Below, in pieces: positions 17,035 to 26,980 of a stretch of DNA of 33,421 nt. The first letter of the stretch is position 1; each line of letters opens with the position of its first letter. The translations under genes were made by a program, and so were the position numbers. The stretch lies in NCBI GenBank assembly GCA_021796835.1, contig JAKABO010000023.1, positions 1 through 33,421 on the forward strand, written 5' to 3'. Under the pieces are notes generated by a model. The model was not told the DNA's origin, made no database searches, and was given only the letters and a program-made list of their open reading frames with translations. The stretch comes from Pseudomonadota bacterium (GTDB taxonomy: Bacteria; Pseudomonadota; Gammaproteobacteria; Burkholderiales; Ferrovaceae).

Positions 17035-17961
17035 TCAGGCGCGACAGGCGTTCAGAATGTCCGCTGCCCCCTGATCGAGCAAGTCCTGAGCCACCGCCTC
17101 TCCAAGCGTTTTGTACTGGGAGAGCGGGGCGCTTTGGCAGGCCCGGACGATACGCGTACCGGCCGGGTTGCCCACGAAGGCGCGCAGGGTCAGGATATCG
17201 CCTTCTGCCTCGGCAAAGGCGCCCAGAGGGACATCGCAACTGCCTGCCAGACGGCAGGAGACGGTGCGTTCGGCAAAAACACAGGCTTCGGTGGCTGGAT
17301 CCACCATGGCGCCAATCCACTTTCCCAGGGTCGGATGGTTGGCTCGAAACTCCAGACCCAACGCCCCCTGCCCTACGGCCGGCAGACTGTCTGCCGTGTC
17401 GATGAGCGAGCGAATGCGGTCCGCCAAACCCAGGCGGCGCAGGCCAGCCGCCGCCAATATGATGGCCTGGTACTGACCCTGGTCGAGTTTGCGCAGACGG
17501 GTATCCAGATTGCCGCGCAGCGGGCGGACGTCGAGATGGGGGAAGCGGGCCCGGATCTGGCATTCGCGCCGCAAACTGGCGGTCCCCACGACGGCGCCGG
17601 GCGGTAAGGCGGCAAGGTTTTCGTGATTGTTGGAGACGAAGGCATCGCGCGGATCTTCGCGGGGGCCCGCCACTCGCAGGACGAGTTCGGGGGGGCGATT
17701 CATCGGGACATCCTTCATGGAATGTACGGCCATGTGGGCCCGTCCCTCCAGCATGGCCAACTCCAATTCCTTGACGAAAAGGCCTTTTCCTCCCACCGCA
17801 GAGAGGGTACGATCGAGGATTTGATCCCCCGTGGTGGTCATTCCCAGCAACGAGAAGCGCGCAAGGGGATATAATCCTGCCATTTGTTGCTGGATATGTT
17901 CGGCCTGCCACAGGGCTAACCGGCTTTCACGAGTGGCGATGATGATTTCTGGAGAAGGCAT
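17035..17961 (-). CDS. hemC: Porphobilinogen deaminase (hydroxymethylbilane synthase)
   Basis: HemC polymerises four porphobilinogen units into hydroxymethylbilane. With the ATG at 17961 it has 308 residues. The N-terminus [18 protein letters not shown] is canonical. Catalytic Asp84 lies in HSMKDVP (80-86). [34 protein letters not shown] is the substrate and cofactor arginine region. Cys242 in [10 protein letters not shown] carries the dipyrromethane cofactor. The reading frame stays open for about 1.1 kb further upstream, but that part is antisense to ppc and is not counted. The start has no obvious Shine-Dalgarno. It shares a 72-base divergent gap with ppc. Confidence 0.97.
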   Translation of the reverse strand: MPSPEIIIATRESRLALWQAEHIQQQMAGLYPLARFSLLGMTTTGDQILDRTLSAVGGKGLFVKELELAMLEGRAHMAVHSMKDVPMNRPPELVLRVAGPREDPRDAFVSNNHENLAALPPGAVVGTASLRRECQIRARFPHLDVRPLRGNLDTRLRKLDQGQYQAIILAAAGLRRLGLADRIRSLIDTADSLPAVGQGALGLEFRANHPTLGKWIGAMVDPATEACVFAERTVSCRLAGSCDVPLGAFAEAEGDILTLRAFVGNPAGTRIVRACQSAPLSQYKTLGEAVAQDLLDQGAADILNACRA

Positions 17962-18033
17962 GATGAAGAACACAATGAGTGCATCCGAGATACGGAATTC
18001 TAGCATGAAGGATGCCCTGAACGGAGGTCGGAC

Positions 18034-20796
18034 ATGACTTCTTCCGCCAGTTTGGACAAGGACTTGCCCTTGCGCGACGATATTCGCTTCCTGGGCAGGA
18101 TCCTGGGCGATACCCTGCGCGACCAGGAAGGCGAAGTCATTTTTCAGTTGATCGAGGGAATACGCCAGACGGCCATCCGCTATCGCCGTACCGGAGACGA
18201 CCGGGCACGGGTCCAACTGGAACATGGCCTGGACGGGTTGAGTCCGGAGGACACCATTGCGGTGGTGCGCGCGTTCAGTTATTTCTCCCATCTGTGCAAC
18301 ATTGCGGAAGACCTGCACCATAACCGGCGCCGCATGGTCTACTCCCAGGCTGGCGCTCCGCCTCGCGAGGGCAGCATTGCGCTGGCTTTGCAACGACTGA
18401 AGCAGGCCAAGGTGGATGCGAGTACGGTGAGAAGGTTTTTTGAGCGTGCCATCATTTCCCCTGTTCTGACTGCACACCCCACGGAAGTACAGCGCAAGAG
18501 CGTGCTCGATTGCCATCTGCTGATCGCCAACCGGCTGGAAGAGCGGACCCGCATCGCGCTGACTCCTGAAGAAAAGGAAGCCAACGATGCCGCTCTGCGT
18601 CGGGCGGTCTTGACCTTGTGGCAAACCAACGAATTGCGCACCTTCAAGTTGCGGGTCCATGATGAAATCGAGAATGGACTGTCCTATTACCGCTATACCT
18701 TCCTGCGCGAAGTGCCGCGTCTCGAGTCCCAGGTAGCCGCTGCCCTGGAAAAGGATCCGGAATACGCCAGCATCGCCCGGGACTTTCCTTCCTTTTTGCG
18801 GATGGGCAGTTGGATTGGAGGGGATCGCGATGGAAATCCCTTCGTGACCGCAGAAGTCACCCAACATGCCATGTGTCGTCACAGCGCCGTGGCCATGGAG
18901 TTTTATCTGACCCAGTTGATGACCCTGCGCGGCGAGTTGTCTCTTTCCTTTCGTCTGGTTCAGGTGTCGCCGGAAGTCATGGCATTGGCCGAGCGTTCGC
19001 CGGAACGTACCGACAGTCGCCTCGAAGAACCCTATCGGCGTGCGCTTACGCATATTCATGCACGCCTGTTCCAGACAGCCTTGCGTCTGGGGTGTTTCAG
19101 TCAGAACGAAGAGGTGGATGAGGCAGATCCCTACGAATCAGTGGAAGAATTTTCTGCGGATCTGGAACTGTTGAGAACTTCTCTGATAGGCCACGGTTCT
19201 GGCCTGCTGGCCGATGGACGCTTGAGTTTGCTGATTCGCGCCATTTCGTCCTTCGGGTTTCATCTGGCTCCCCTGGATTTGCGCCAGCACTCCGAGTTTC
19301 ATGCCCGCACGGTGGCAGAATTGCTCACGCAGGGCGGCCTGGGCGTGGACTATCTCGCGCTGAGCGAATCCGAACGGAGGGACATCCTGGTGCGCGAGTT
19401 GGAAAGCCCCCGTCTGTTACGTTCCCACGTTTCCCGGTTTAGCGAAATGGTGCAGCGCGAACTGGACGTTTTTGACGTGACTCGCGAAATTCATCGTTCG
19501 CTCGGTCCGCAGGCCCTGCCCAACTACATCATCTCCAAGACCGACAGCGTCAGCGATCTGCTCGAGGTGGCCCTGATTCTCAAGGAAGCGGGTCTGTTGC
19601 TGCCCGGAGAGAATCCTCAACTGGCCATGAACATCATTCCGCTGTTTGAAACCATTTCCGATTTGCGTGGTTGCGGCGAGATCATGGAGCAATTGTTTTC
19701 CCTGCCGGTCTACCAGAAGTTGCTGGACAGTCGTCAGCGTACCCAGGAGGTCATGCTGGGATACTCCGACAGCAACAAGGATGGCGGATTCTTGACGTCC
19801 AACTGGGAACTCTACAAGGCAGAAAAGATCCTGGTGGAGATTTTTTCCCGGCACGGGATCGAGTTGCGTTTGTTCCATGGACGGGGCGGCTCGGTGGGAC
19901 GCGGCGGCGGCCCAAGTTATTACGCGATTCTGGCGCAACCCGCGGGCAGTGTGAATGCCCAGATCCGTCTGACGGAACAGGGGGAAGTCATTGCCAGCAA
20001 ATATTCCGATCCCGGCATTGGGCGACGCAATCTCGAAACCCTGGTGGCCGCCACGCTGGAAGCCACCTTGCTGGATCGGGACCGCGATCTGCAGGGACGG
20101 GAGCAGTTCTATACGCTGATGGAGGAATTGTCGGTCTATGCTCTTGAACGTTATCGTGCTTTGGTCTATGAGACACCAGGGTTCGAAAGTTTTTTCCGGG
20201 AGGCGACCCCCGTCAGCGAAATTGCTGAACTGAATATCGGGAGCCGTCCGGCAGCGCGTCGCAAGACCCAGAAAATCGAGGATTTACGGGCCATTCCCTG
20301 GGTGTTCAGCTGGGCCCAGTCGCGCATGATCCTACCGGGCTGGTATGGATTTGGCAGCGCGGTGGCGCGGTTTTGTGCAGCGCATGCCGAGGGGTGGGCG
20401 TACCTGCGTCGTATGCACCGTACCTGGCCTTTCCTGCAGGCCCTGCTTTCCAACATGGATATGGTGCTGGCCAAGACCGATCTGGTCATCGCCCAGCGCT
20501 ATGCCCGTCTGGTCAGTGACGAAGCACTGCGCGAGGCCGTTTTCCACGAAATTCGAACCGAATTTGAATTGACGACCCATGCCCTGCGTGAAATCACCGG
20601 ACAGAAAGAACTTCTGGAATCGAATCCGACGCTGGCCCGGAGTATCCGCGAACGGCGCCCCTACATGGATCCGCTCAACCATCTTCAGGTAGATCTGCTG
20701 CGTTCTTTCCGTGCGGGAGATGAAGGGGAAGCCGTGAAACGGGCCATTTACCTGACCATCAATGGGGTGGCGGCCGGGTTGCGTAACAGTGGTTGA
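18034..20796 (+). CDS. ppc: Phosphoenolpyruvate carboxylase
   Basis: Ppc makes oxaloacetate from phosphoenolpyruvate and bicarbonate, refilling the TCA cycle. The 920-residue length is typical. The start is set by GGAGG at 18023-18027. Conserved blocks in order are [15 protein letters not shown] (His148, catalytic), [54 protein letters not shown] (the mobile active-site loop), [27 protein letters not shown], and the C-terminal inhibitor-site end [10 protein letters not shown]. It is divergent from hemC, a pairing seen in several betaproteobacteria. The final 8 to 35 bases overlap the start of ddl. Confidence 0.98.
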   Translation: MTSSASLDKDLPLRDDIRFLGRILGDTLRDQEGEVIFQLIEGIRQTAIRYRRTGDDRARVQLEHGLDGLSPEDTIAVVRAFSYFSHLCNIAEDLHHNRRRMVYSQAGAPPREGSIALALQRLKQAKVDASTVRRFFERAIISPVLTAHPTEVQRKSVLDCHLLIANRLEERTRIALTPEEKEANDAALRRAVLTLWQTNELRTFKLRVHDEIENGLSYYRYTFLREVPRLESQVAAALEKDPEYASIARDFPSFLRMGSWIGGDRDGNPFVTAEVTQHAMCRHSAVAMEFYLTQLMTLRGELSLSFRLVQVSPEVMALAERSPERTDSRLEEPYRRALTHIHARLFQTALRLGCFSQNEEVDEADPYESVEEFSADLELLRTSLIGHGSGLLADGRLSLLIRAISSFGFHLAPLDLRQHSEFHARTVAELLTQGGLGVDYLALSESERRDILVRELESPRLLRSHVSRFSEMVQRELDVFDVTREIHRSLGPQALPNYIISKTDSVSDLLEVALILKEAGLLLPGENPQLAMNIIPLFETISDLRGCGEIMEQLFSLPVYQKLLDSRQRTQEVMLGYSDSNKDGGFLTSNWELYKAEKILVEIFSRHGIELRLFHGRGGSVGRGGGPSYYAILAQPAGSVNAQIRLTEQGEVIASKYSDPGIGRRNLETLVAATLEATLLDRDRDLQGREQFYTLMEELSVYALERYRALVYETPGFESFFREATPVSEIAELNIGSRPAARRKTQKIEDLRAIPWVFSWAQSRMILPGWYGFGSAVARFCAAHAEGWAYLRRMHRTWPFLQALLSNMDMVLAKTDLVIAQRYARLVSDEALREAVFHEIRTEFELTTHALREITGQKELLESNPTLARSIRERRPYMDPLNHLQVDLLRSFRAGDEGEAVKRAIYLTINGVAAGLRNSG

Positions 20797-21844
20797 GTCA
20801 TCCGTAGCAGGCGATTCCCTCGCCATTGCCGTGCTGACCGGGGGCGTGAGTGCCGAACGCGACATTGCCATTGCCAGCGCCGTGCAGGTGGTGGCGGCAT
20901 TGCGGCGCAGGGGTCAGCGGGTCCGGGTGGTGGACACGGCCCGGGGGTGGCTGACGCCAGCACAGGAAAAGGATTTATTTGCCCAACAGGTGGGGATTCG
21001 TCATTCCGGGGAGCGTGTACTGGCGCGTGGAATTCCGTCCTGGTTGACACTGCCGGAGGATTTTTTTCCGGACCTGTGGTTTCTGGCGCTGCACGGGGGC
21101 GCAGGAGAAGATGGGCGGATCCAGGGGTTGCTGGAAATGACCGGCATTCCTTATACTGGCAGTGGCGTGTTGGGAAGTGCTCTGGCCATGGACAAGGATG
21201 TAAGCAAGCGCTTGCTTCGGGCGGCCGGGGTTCCTACCCCGGACTGGTTGATGGCCCCGGTGGAAAGTGGGGAGGTCGAAAGTGTGCTGGGATGGCCCGT
21301 CGTGGTCAAACCCAGCAAACAGGGTTCGACGGTGGGCTTGTCGGTGGTGCATGCGCCGGAAGAGTTGCCACGGGCGTTGTCCCTGGCTTTTCAGCATGAT
21401 GACGAAGTCATGGTGGAACGTTTCATTCCGGGACGGGAACTGACCGGCCCGGTGTTGGGCGGTCAGGCATTGACGGTGGGGGAAATCGTCCTGCAGAAGG
21501 GAAATATTTTTGACTACGAGGCCAAGTACCAGCCGGGAGGTGCGCGGGAAGTTTTCCCCGCCGAACTCTCGTCTGCCCAGACGGCCGAGGTTCAACGCCT
21601 GTCTCTTCTGGCCCACCGTACCCTCAAATTACAGGGGTATAGCCGGTCAGACTTTCGTCTCGATGCGGAGGGGCGGTTATGGTGTCTGGAAGTCAATACC
21701 CTGCCGGGTCTGACCGCGATGAGCCTGGTTCCTCAGGCGGCAGCGGCACAGGGCATTTCTTTCGACGGACTGGTGGATCAAATCTGTCAGCAGGCGCTTT
21801 CCAGGGCCTCGACGACCCGCAATGCTCCGTCAAAGCCGGTTTGA
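20789..21844 (+). CDS. ddl: D-alanine--D-alanine ligase
   Basis: Ddl makes the D-Ala-D-Ala dipeptide for peptidoglycan. I choose the GTG at 20789, giving 351 residues; an ATG at 20762 is an alternative with a longer overlap of ppc. ATP-grasp features are AVLTGGVSAERDIAIASA (N-terminal substrate Glu), LALHGGAGEDGRIQGLLEMTGIPYTGSGVLGSALAMDK, KPSKQGSTVGLSVV (phosphate loop), FDYEAKY (omega loop) and LEVNTLPGLTAMSL (metal-binding Glu/Asn). The Tyr of EAKY marks a D-Ala-D-Ala enzyme rather than a VanA-type D-lactate ligase. The gene is away from any mur/fts cluster. Its 3' end overlaps gshB convergently by 58 bases. Confidence 0.93.
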   Translation: MVESSVAGDSLAIAVLTGGVSAERDIAIASAVQVVAALRRRGQRVRVVDTARGWLTPAQEKDLFAQQVGIRHSGERVLARGIPSWLTLPEDFFPDLWFLALHGGAGEDGRIQGLLEMTGIPYTGSGVLGSALAMDKDVSKRLLRAAGVPTPDWLMAPVESGEVESVLGWPVVVKPSKQGSTVGLSVVHAPEELPRALSLAFQHDDEVMVERFIPGRELTGPVLGGQALTVGEIVLQKGNIFDYEAKYQPGGAREVFPAELSSAQTAEVQRLSLLAHRTLKLQGYSRSDFRLDAEGRLWCLEVNTLPGLTAMSLVPQAAAAQGISFDGLVDQICQQALSRASTTRNAPSKPV

Positions 21845-22728
21845 TCCCGGATTTCACGGAAGCAGGTGGGGCTGGTGAGATTGATTTCGGTCAGGTGGGT
21901 GCCGATGATGTCGAGCCCTGCCAGTAATACGCCTGCCTTGCGCAGAAACGGTCCGACTTCTTCGGCAATGCGCTGATCCGAGGAATCGAGTGGCCGGGCT
22001 ACCCCTCGCCCCCCTGCCGCCAGATTACCCCGGGTTTCTCCCTGGGCGGGCAGACGGGCGAGACAGTAGGGCAAAGGTTCCCCTTGCACCATCAGGACGC
22101 GCTTGTCCCCTTCCCGAATGGCGGGAAGAAACTGTTGAGCCATGATGGTACGCGTTTCATTGCGCGTCAGGGTTTCCAGAATGACTGCAATGTTGGGGTC
22201 CTGCGCGGTCACGCGAAAGATTTCCCGTCCGCCCATGCCGTCCAGGGGTTTCAGGATGATGTCCCGGTGGCGTTCCAGGAAGATGCGAAAAGCGTTCTGG
22301 GTGCGGGCTACCAGGGTGGGTGGGCAAAGATGGGGAAACAGGGCCGTGGCCAACTTTTCGTTGTAATCGCGCAGGGCCCGAGGTCGGTTGAAAACCCGTG
22401 CGCCCTGCCCTTCTGCCACGTCCAGAAGATGCGTGGCAAAAAGGTATTCGGAATCCACCGGGGGGTCCTTGCGCATCAGCACCGCTGAAAAATCGCACAG
22501 TTTTCGGAAAGAGGCCGCGCTGCGTCGTGGGATCGGAATTCCCTGTGCGGGCGTATCGTCGAGGGGAAGGGTCCAGCCCTGAACCCAACCTTGATCGAGT
22601 TGCAGTCCGGCGGGTTCGATGGCAAAGAGGCGATGTCCCCGTTGGGCAGCGGCACGCATGATTTCAATGGTCGAATCCTTTTCAGGATTGAGTTGGTCCA
22701 GAGGGTCGATGAGAAAAGCCAGATCCAT
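21787..22728 (-). CDS. gshB: Glutathione synthetase
   Basis: GshB joins gamma-glutamylcysteine and glycine with ATP, the last step of glutathione synthesis. The 313-residue length is typical for the bacterial ATP-grasp enzyme. The start MDLAFLIDPLDQLNPEKDSTIEIMRAAAQRGH is diagnostic. Later blocks are MRKDPPVDSEYLFATHLLD, NRPRALRDYNEKLATALFP, DIILKPLDGMGGREIFRV (ATP-binding loop), MAQQFLPAIREGDKRVLMVQGEPLPYCLARLP, and the C-terminal GLDIIGTHLTEINLTSPTCFREI. It follows gshA by 22 bases and should be cotranscribed. The C-terminal 19 codons are antisense to the end of ddl. Confidence 0.97.
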   Translation of the reverse strand: MDLAFLIDPLDQLNPEKDSTIEIMRAAAQRGHRLFAIEPAGLQLDQGWVQGWTLPLDDTPAQGIPIPRRSAASFRKLCDFSAVLMRKDPPVDSEYLFATHLLDVAEGQGARVFNRPRALRDYNEKLATALFPHLCPPTLVARTQNAFRIFLERHRDIILKPLDGMGGREIFRVTAQDPNIAVILETLTRNETRTIMAQQFLPAIREGDKRVLMVQGEPLPYCLARLPAQGETRGNLAAGGRGVARPLDSSDQRIAEEVGPFLRKAGVLLAGLDIIGTHLTEINLTSPTCFREIRDQTGFDGALRVVEALESAC

Positions 22729-22750
22729 GGGGCAAGGTCCGTGCGTGAAG

Positions 22751-24034
22751 TCAGGAGGAGAAGCGGGGCGCCATCATTTCCAGTTCGCGCGCTGCAGCCA
22801 GCAGGGCCAGACGGGCGACTACTCCATAGGTATAGAAACGATTATGCGGGGCGTCCGGTTGGTGGGTACAGTCTGCGGACATGGCCGGGGTCTGGAAGGC
22901 CAGGGGAACGAAATGGGCTCCGGGTGCATTGAGATTCTCGTCGTTCCCTCGTCCGGTGTGAACCCGATAAAAGCCTCCCACCACGAAATGGTCGATCATG
23001 TAGACCACAGGCTCTGCCACGGCGTCCTCAACGGTTTCGAAGGTGGGTACCCCCTCCTGAAGCAACACCTCATGGACCTCCTGCCCTTCCTTGATAACGG
23101 CCATTTTATTGCGTTGGCGACGATTGAGTTGATCCAGTTCCCTGGGGTCCTTGATGGTCATGATGCCCATCCCGTAGGTTCCCGCATCGGCCTTGAGGAT
23201 CACAAAAGGGTTTTCCTCGATGTCATATTCCCGGTATTTCTGACGAATTTTCTGGAGCAGGTCGGCAACCTGGGACTGGACTTCCTCCAGGCCGGTGCCT
23301 TGCGAGAAATCCACGCCGGAACGATGGTCGAAATAAGGGTCGATGAACCACGGATCGATTTGAATCAGGCGACAGAATTCTTCAGCGACCTGGCGATAGG
23401 CCGTAAAGTGAAGGGATTTGCGGCGCGTGCTCCAGCCGGCCCAGGGAGGGGGTACGATGGTTTGCGAAAGGTTTTTCAGCAGATCGGGAACACCGCCAGA
23501 CAGATCATTGTTGAGCAGGATGGCGCAGGGGTCAAAGTTCTCCAGAACCAGGCGGTTGCCCTGGCGTTGGACAGGTTCCAGCAGCAGGGTCCCGCCCTGG
23601 GGTAGAGGCACCTCGGTGGGTTGGGCGAGATCGGGCAACAAACTGCCGATGCGCACGGTGAACCCAGCGCGCTGAAGGATGGACTTCAGGGATGAGATAT
23701 TTTGCAGGTAATGGGAATTGCGCGTGTGATTTTCCGGAATGAGCAGGAACTGTCGGGTATCCGGACAGATTTTCTCCACTGCGCTCATGGCGGCCTGGAC
23801 GCACAGGGCATCAAACGCCTTGTTCAGGTTGTTGAAACCGGCCGGGAACAGATTGGTGTCCACCGGTGCCAGTTTATACCCGGCGTTGCGCAGGTCCACG
23901 GAGGCGTAAAAGGGGGCGGAGTGTTCCTGCCATTGGTGCCTGAACCAATGTTCGATGCGGGGCATTGCGTCAAGAATCTGTTTTTCCAGGGTCAGCAGGG
24001 GACCCGTGAGGGCAGTTGTCAGATGGGGCACCAT
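22751..24034 (-). CDS. gshA: Glutamate--cysteine ligase, proteobacterial GshA type
   Basis: GshA makes gamma-glutamylcysteine, the committed step of glutathione synthesis. The 427-residue protein matches the PF08886-type ligase found in beta- and some gammaproteobacteria, not the E. coli gshA fold. Recognisable stretches are YASVDLRNAGYKLAPVDTNLFPAGFNNL near the N-terminus, LIPENHTRNSHYLQN, ILLNNDLSGGVPDLLKNL, PPPWAGWSTRRKSLHF, FVILKADAGTYGMGIMTI and VVYMIDHFVVGGFYRVHTGRGNDENLNAPGAHFVPL. The ATG at 24034 is preceded by AGGA at eight bases. It forms a gshA-gshB operon. Confidence 0.96.
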   Translation of the reverse strand: MVPHLTTALTGPLLTLEKQILDAMPRIEHWFRHQWQEHSAPFYASVDLRNAGYKLAPVDTNLFPAGFNNLNKAFDALCVQAAMSAVEKICPDTRQFLLIPENHTRNSHYLQNISSLKSILQRAGFTVRIGSLLPDLAQPTEVPLPQGGTLLLEPVQRQGNRLVLENFDPCAILLNNDLSGGVPDLLKNLSQTIVPPPWAGWSTRRKSLHFTAYRQVAEEFCRLIQIDPWFIDPYFDHRSGVDFSQGTGLEEVQSQVADLLQKIRQKYREYDIEENPFVILKADAGTYGMGIMTIKDPRELDQLNRRQRNKMAVIKEGQEVHEVLLQEGVPTFETVEDAVAEPVVYMIDHFVVGGFYRVHTGRGNDENLNAPGAHFVPLAFQTPAMSADCTHQPDAPHNRFYTYGVVARLALLAAARELEMMAPRFSS

Positions 24035-24172
24035 GGCTCATTCCTAAGGTTTAGCCGACCCATTCTATCAGTGCGCCCGAGATGGTGCAGCAGAACGGTT
24101 GCAGGGAAGGGAGGACCTCCGGGGTGGGAACACTGAGAAAATTGCTCGGGAATCAAGGGGAAAGTTCCACGG

Positions 24173-24201
24173 TTGCGCGAGGTTATAAAGAGTACTATAA
24201 T
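24173..24201 (+). promoter_or_regulatory. Putative promoter of the SUF operon
   Basis: TTGCGC (24173-24178) and a perfect TATAAT (24196-24201) are separated by exactly 17 bases. The weak -35 and consensus -10 predict a start near 24208 and a leader of about 40 bases before the regulator ATG at 24249. An imperfect dyad spanning 24185-24211 (ATA on the left, TAT on the right, GTAC on both sides of the -10) covers the -10. This is where an Rrf2/IscR-type repressor would be expected to bind. Confidence 0.6.
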
Positions 24202-24248
24202 GGTACCCTATCCAGGGGGAATTCCTTCGGTGGAGGGTGGACAGCGGT

Positions 24249-24707
24249 ATGATTCGCATCGGAAAACTGACAGACTACGGCATCCTCATTCTGACCCATA
24301 TGGCGCAGGACGAGGCGCGCCTGTTTACGGCTCAGGAGGTTTCCCTGGCCGTGGGCGTGCCCTTGCCCACCACCACCAAATTGCTCAAAACCCTGGTGCA
24401 CGGCAATCTGCTTGATTCCCAGCGCGGAACCAAGGGCGGTTATCTGTTGGCGCGTCGTCCCGACCAGATCTCCATGGTGGATGTGGTGACCGCCCTGGAA
24501 GGGCCGGTGGGGTTGACCGACTGTGGAACCGCCCAGCATCCGGGCGATTGTCGGCGTTCCACTTCCTGTGCCATCAAGACCAACTGGCAGCGCATCAACC
24601 AGGCCGTGCATGACGCACTGGCGCAGGTGACTCTGGCGGAAATGCGTCTGCCCGCCGTTCACCCCATTCATCTACCGGCTTCCAGAGCCAATCTACAGCG
24701 AGTCTGA
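24249..24707 (+). CDS. Rrf2-family Fe-S sensing regulator of the SUF operon
   Basis: This 152-residue winged-helix regulator starts at the ATG at 24249, with GGAGGG at 24232-24237. A GTG four codons earlier overlaps that site and is less likely. [19 protein letters not shown] and [41 protein letters not shown] form the DNA-binding domain (1-70). Cys92, Cys101 and Cys107 lie in [23 protein letters not shown], matching the three-Cys cluster-binding loop of IscR/SUF regulators. It probably binds an Fe-S cluster and represses its own operon when clusters are plentiful. sufB follows two bases after its stop. Confidence 0.92.
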   Translation: MIRIGKLTDYGILILTHMAQDEARLFTAQEVSLAVGVPLPTTTKLLKTLVHGNLLDSQRGTKGGYLLARRPDQISMVDVVTALEGPVGLTDCGTAQHPGDCRRSTSCAIKTNWQRINQAVHDALAQVTLAEMRLPAVHPIHLPASRANLQRV

Positions 24708-24709
24708 TC

Positions 24710-26158
24710 ATGAACTCCATTCCCAATACCTTGGAAGACCTGATTTCACAGGAGTACCGACACGGGTTCGAAACCGCCATCGAAGCGGACGAGATTCCCA
24801 AGGGGTTGTCCGAGGACACGGTACGCCTGATTTCGGCGCGCAAGAACGAACCGGAGTTTCTTCTGGAGTGGCGCCTCGAGGCCTATCGTCGCTGGCTCAA
24901 AATGACACCGCCGACCTGGGCCAGTGTTCATTATCCGCCCATCGACTATCAGGACATCATCTACTACTCTGCACCCAAGTCACAGAAGGACGGACCCAAA
25001 AGCCTGGACGAAGTAGATCCTGAATTGCTCAAGACCTATGAAAAACTGGGAATTCCCTTGCACGAGCGGGCCATATTGGCAGGGGTGGCCGTGGATGCGG
25101 TGTTCGACAGTGTTTCCGTGGCGACTACCTTCAAGGACAAGTTGGCGGAAGTCGGCATCATTTTCTGTTCTTTTTCCGAAGCGGTGCAGCACCATCCCGA
25201 ATTGGTGAAGCAGTATCTGGGCACGGTGGTCCCGGTACAGGACAACTTTTATGCGGCCTTGAATTCAGCCGTGTTCAGCGATGGTTCCTTCGTCTATATC
25301 CCGCCGGGCGTGCGCTGTCCCATGGAATTGTCCACCTACTTCCGCATCAACGCAAAAAACACCGGACAGTTCGAACGTACCCTGATCATTGCAGATCGGG
25401 GTGCCTCGGTGAGTTACCTGGAGGGCTGTACGGCCCCCATGCGCGATGAAAACCAGTTGCATGCCGCCGTGGTGGAACTGGTGGCGCTGGAAGATGCCAA
25501 AATCAAGTACTCCACGGTACAGAACTGGTACCCGGGAGACAAGGAAGGGCGGGGCGGGATCTACAACTTTGTCACCAAGCGCGGCGATTGCCGGGGTGCG
25601 CGCGCCCACATCTCCTGGACACAGGTGGAAACCGGATCGGCCATTACCTGGAAATACCCCAGCGTGATTTTGCGTGGGGAGGACTCCGTGGGCGAGTTCT
25701 ATTCTGTGGCCCTGACCAATCATCGCCAACAGGCGGATACGGGGACCAAAATGATCCATATCGGCAGGAATACCCGCAGCACCATCGTGTCCAAGGGGAT
25801 TTCCGCAGGATTTGGACAACAGGCCTACCGCGGATTGGTTCGCATGGCCCGTTCGGCTACGGGAGCGCGTAACCATACGCAGTGCGATTCCCTGCTTCTG
25901 GGAGATCGTTGCCAGGCCCACACTTTTCCCTATATCGAAGTCAGGAACAATACGGCAACGGTGGAGCACGAGGCCTCCACTTCGCGGATCAGTGAGGATC
26001 AACTGTTTTTTTGCCGGCAGCGCGGCCTGTCGGCAGAGGATTCCGTGTCCATGATCGTCAATGGGTTTTGCAAGGAAGTCTTCAAGGAACTGCCCATGGA
26101 GTTCGCGGTGGAGGCACAGAAATTGCTCGGAGTCAGCCTCGAGGGCAGCGTGGGCTGA
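24710..26158 (+). CDS. sufB: Fe-S cluster assembly scaffold SufB
   Basis: SufB is the core scaffold of the SufBC2D complex on which Fe-S clusters are built. The 482-residue length is normal. The N-terminus has the family's [30 protein letters not shown] and [28 protein letters not shown]. The beta-helix core has [67 protein letters not shown] and [27 protein letters not shown]. The C-terminal Cys in [18 protein letters not shown] is the position expected to take part in cluster assembly at the SufD interface. It is cotranscribed with the regulator upstream. Confidence 0.98.
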   Translation: MNSIPNTLEDLISQEYRHGFETAIEADEIPKGLSEDTVRLISARKNEPEFLLEWRLEAYRRWLKMTPPTWASVHYPPIDYQDIIYYSAPKSQKDGPKSLDEVDPELLKTYEKLGIPLHERAILAGVAVDAVFDSVSVATTFKDKLAEVGIIFCSFSEAVQHHPELVKQYLGTVVPVQDNFYAALNSAVFSDGSFVYIPPGVRCPMELSTYFRINAKNTGQFERTLIIADRGASVSYLEGCTAPMRDENQLHAAVVELVALEDAKIKYSTVQNWYPGDKEGRGGIYNFVTKRGDCRGARAHISWTQVETGSAITWKYPSVILRGEDSVGEFYSVALTNHRQQADTGTKMIHIGRNTRSTIVSKGISAGFGQQAYRGLVRMARSATGARNHTQCDSLLLGDRCQAHTFPYIEVRNNTATVEHEASTSRISEDQLFFCRQRGLSAEDSVSMIVNGFCKEVFKELPMEFAVEAQKLLGVSLEGSVG

Positions 26159-26212
26159 GACTTGCTCCAGGACACGGGTCAAATTCAATCATTTTGGAAC
26201 GATGGAAACGCT

Positions 26213-26980
26213 ATGTTAAGTATCAGGAATCTACAGGCATCGGTCGGCGACAAGCCAATTTTGAAGGGAATCAACCTGGACGTGAAGGCGGGTGAAGTGC
26301 ATGCCATCATGGGACCGAACGGTTCAGGGAAAAGCACCCTGTCCAATGTGCTGGCGGGACGGGAAAATGCCACTGTCACGGGGGGCAGTGTGACCTATCA
26401 GGGCAAGGATTTGCTGGCACTGGCGGTGGAAGAGCGGGCACGGGAAGGCGTTTTTCTGGCTTTTCAGTATCCCGTGGAAATTCCCGGGGTGGGCAATGTC
26501 TATCTGCTCAAGGCTGCGCTCAATGCCCAGCGCAAGCATCGCGGGTTGCCTGAATTGGACGCCATGGATTTTCTGGCCCTGGTCAAGGACAAGATGAAGT
26601 TGATGGAGATGAACGAGTCGATGCTTTATCGCGCCGTCAATGAAGGTTTTTCCGGTGGCGAGAAAAAACGCAACGAAATTCTTCAGATGGTGGTACTGGA
26701 GCCCTGTTTGGCCATTCTCGACGAAACCGATTCGGGTTTGGATATCGATGCCCTGAAAGTTGTGTCCCATGGGGTCAACAGTTTGCGCAGTCCTGATCGC
26801 GCCATGATTCTGGTGACTCACTACCAGCGCCTGCTGGATTACATCAAACCGGATTTCGTGCACGTACTGTCCGACGGACGCATCCAGCGTTCCGGCGGTC
26901 CTGAATTGGCCCTGGAACTGGAACGGGAAGGTTACGCCTGGGTCGGGGATGCAGGAAACGAGGGAGCAGTGACCCCATGA
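26213..26980 (+). CDS. sufC: Fe-S cluster assembly ATPase SufC
   Basis: SufC is the ABC-type ATPase that drives conformational change of SufB and SufD. I take the ATG at 26213 (MLSIRNLQASVGDKPILKG), giving 255 residues; a TTG at 26162 would add 17 residues unlike the family. Walker A is GPNGSGKST (34-42, Lys40), the signature is FSGGEKKRNEILQM (146-159), and Walker B is LAILDETDSGLDID (167-180). DETDSGLD is the usual SufC form. THYQRLLDYIKPDFVHVL contains the switch His. Its stop overlaps the sufD ATG by four bases. Confidence 0.97.
   Translation: MLSIRNLQASVGDKPILKGINLDVKAGEVHAIMGPNGSGKSTLSNVLAGRENATVTGGSVTYQGKDLLALAVEERAREGVFLAFQYPVEIPGVGNVYLLKAALNAQRKHRGLPELDAMDFLALVKDKMKLMEMNESMLYRAVNEGFSGGEKKRNEILQMVVLEPCLAILDETDSGLDIDALKVVSHGVNSLRSPDRAMILVTHYQRLLDYIKPDFVHVLSDGRIQRSGGPELALELEREGYAWVGDAGNEGAVTP

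Noticed and set aside
12721-17510. An identical 20-base string in aroQ (12721-12740) and hemC (17491-17510)
   Set aside because: Both copies encode the same LDTRLR-type residues in the natural frame of each protein, and no third copy was noticed, so it is coincidental rather than a repeat or uptake sequence.
17997-18002. TAGAAT as a possible hemC -10 box in the hemC/ppc gap
   Set aside because: No acceptable -35 element lies 16-18 bases upstream on the minus strand.
17962-19059. An in-frame upstream extension of hemC of about 365 codons
   Set aside because: It is antisense to the strongly conserved ppc coding sequence, and HemC already begins with a canonical N-terminus at 17961.
25265-26188. 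A 307-codon minus-strand open frame
   Set aside because: It is antisense to sufB, which is conserved throughout; no motif or ribosome-binding site supports it.
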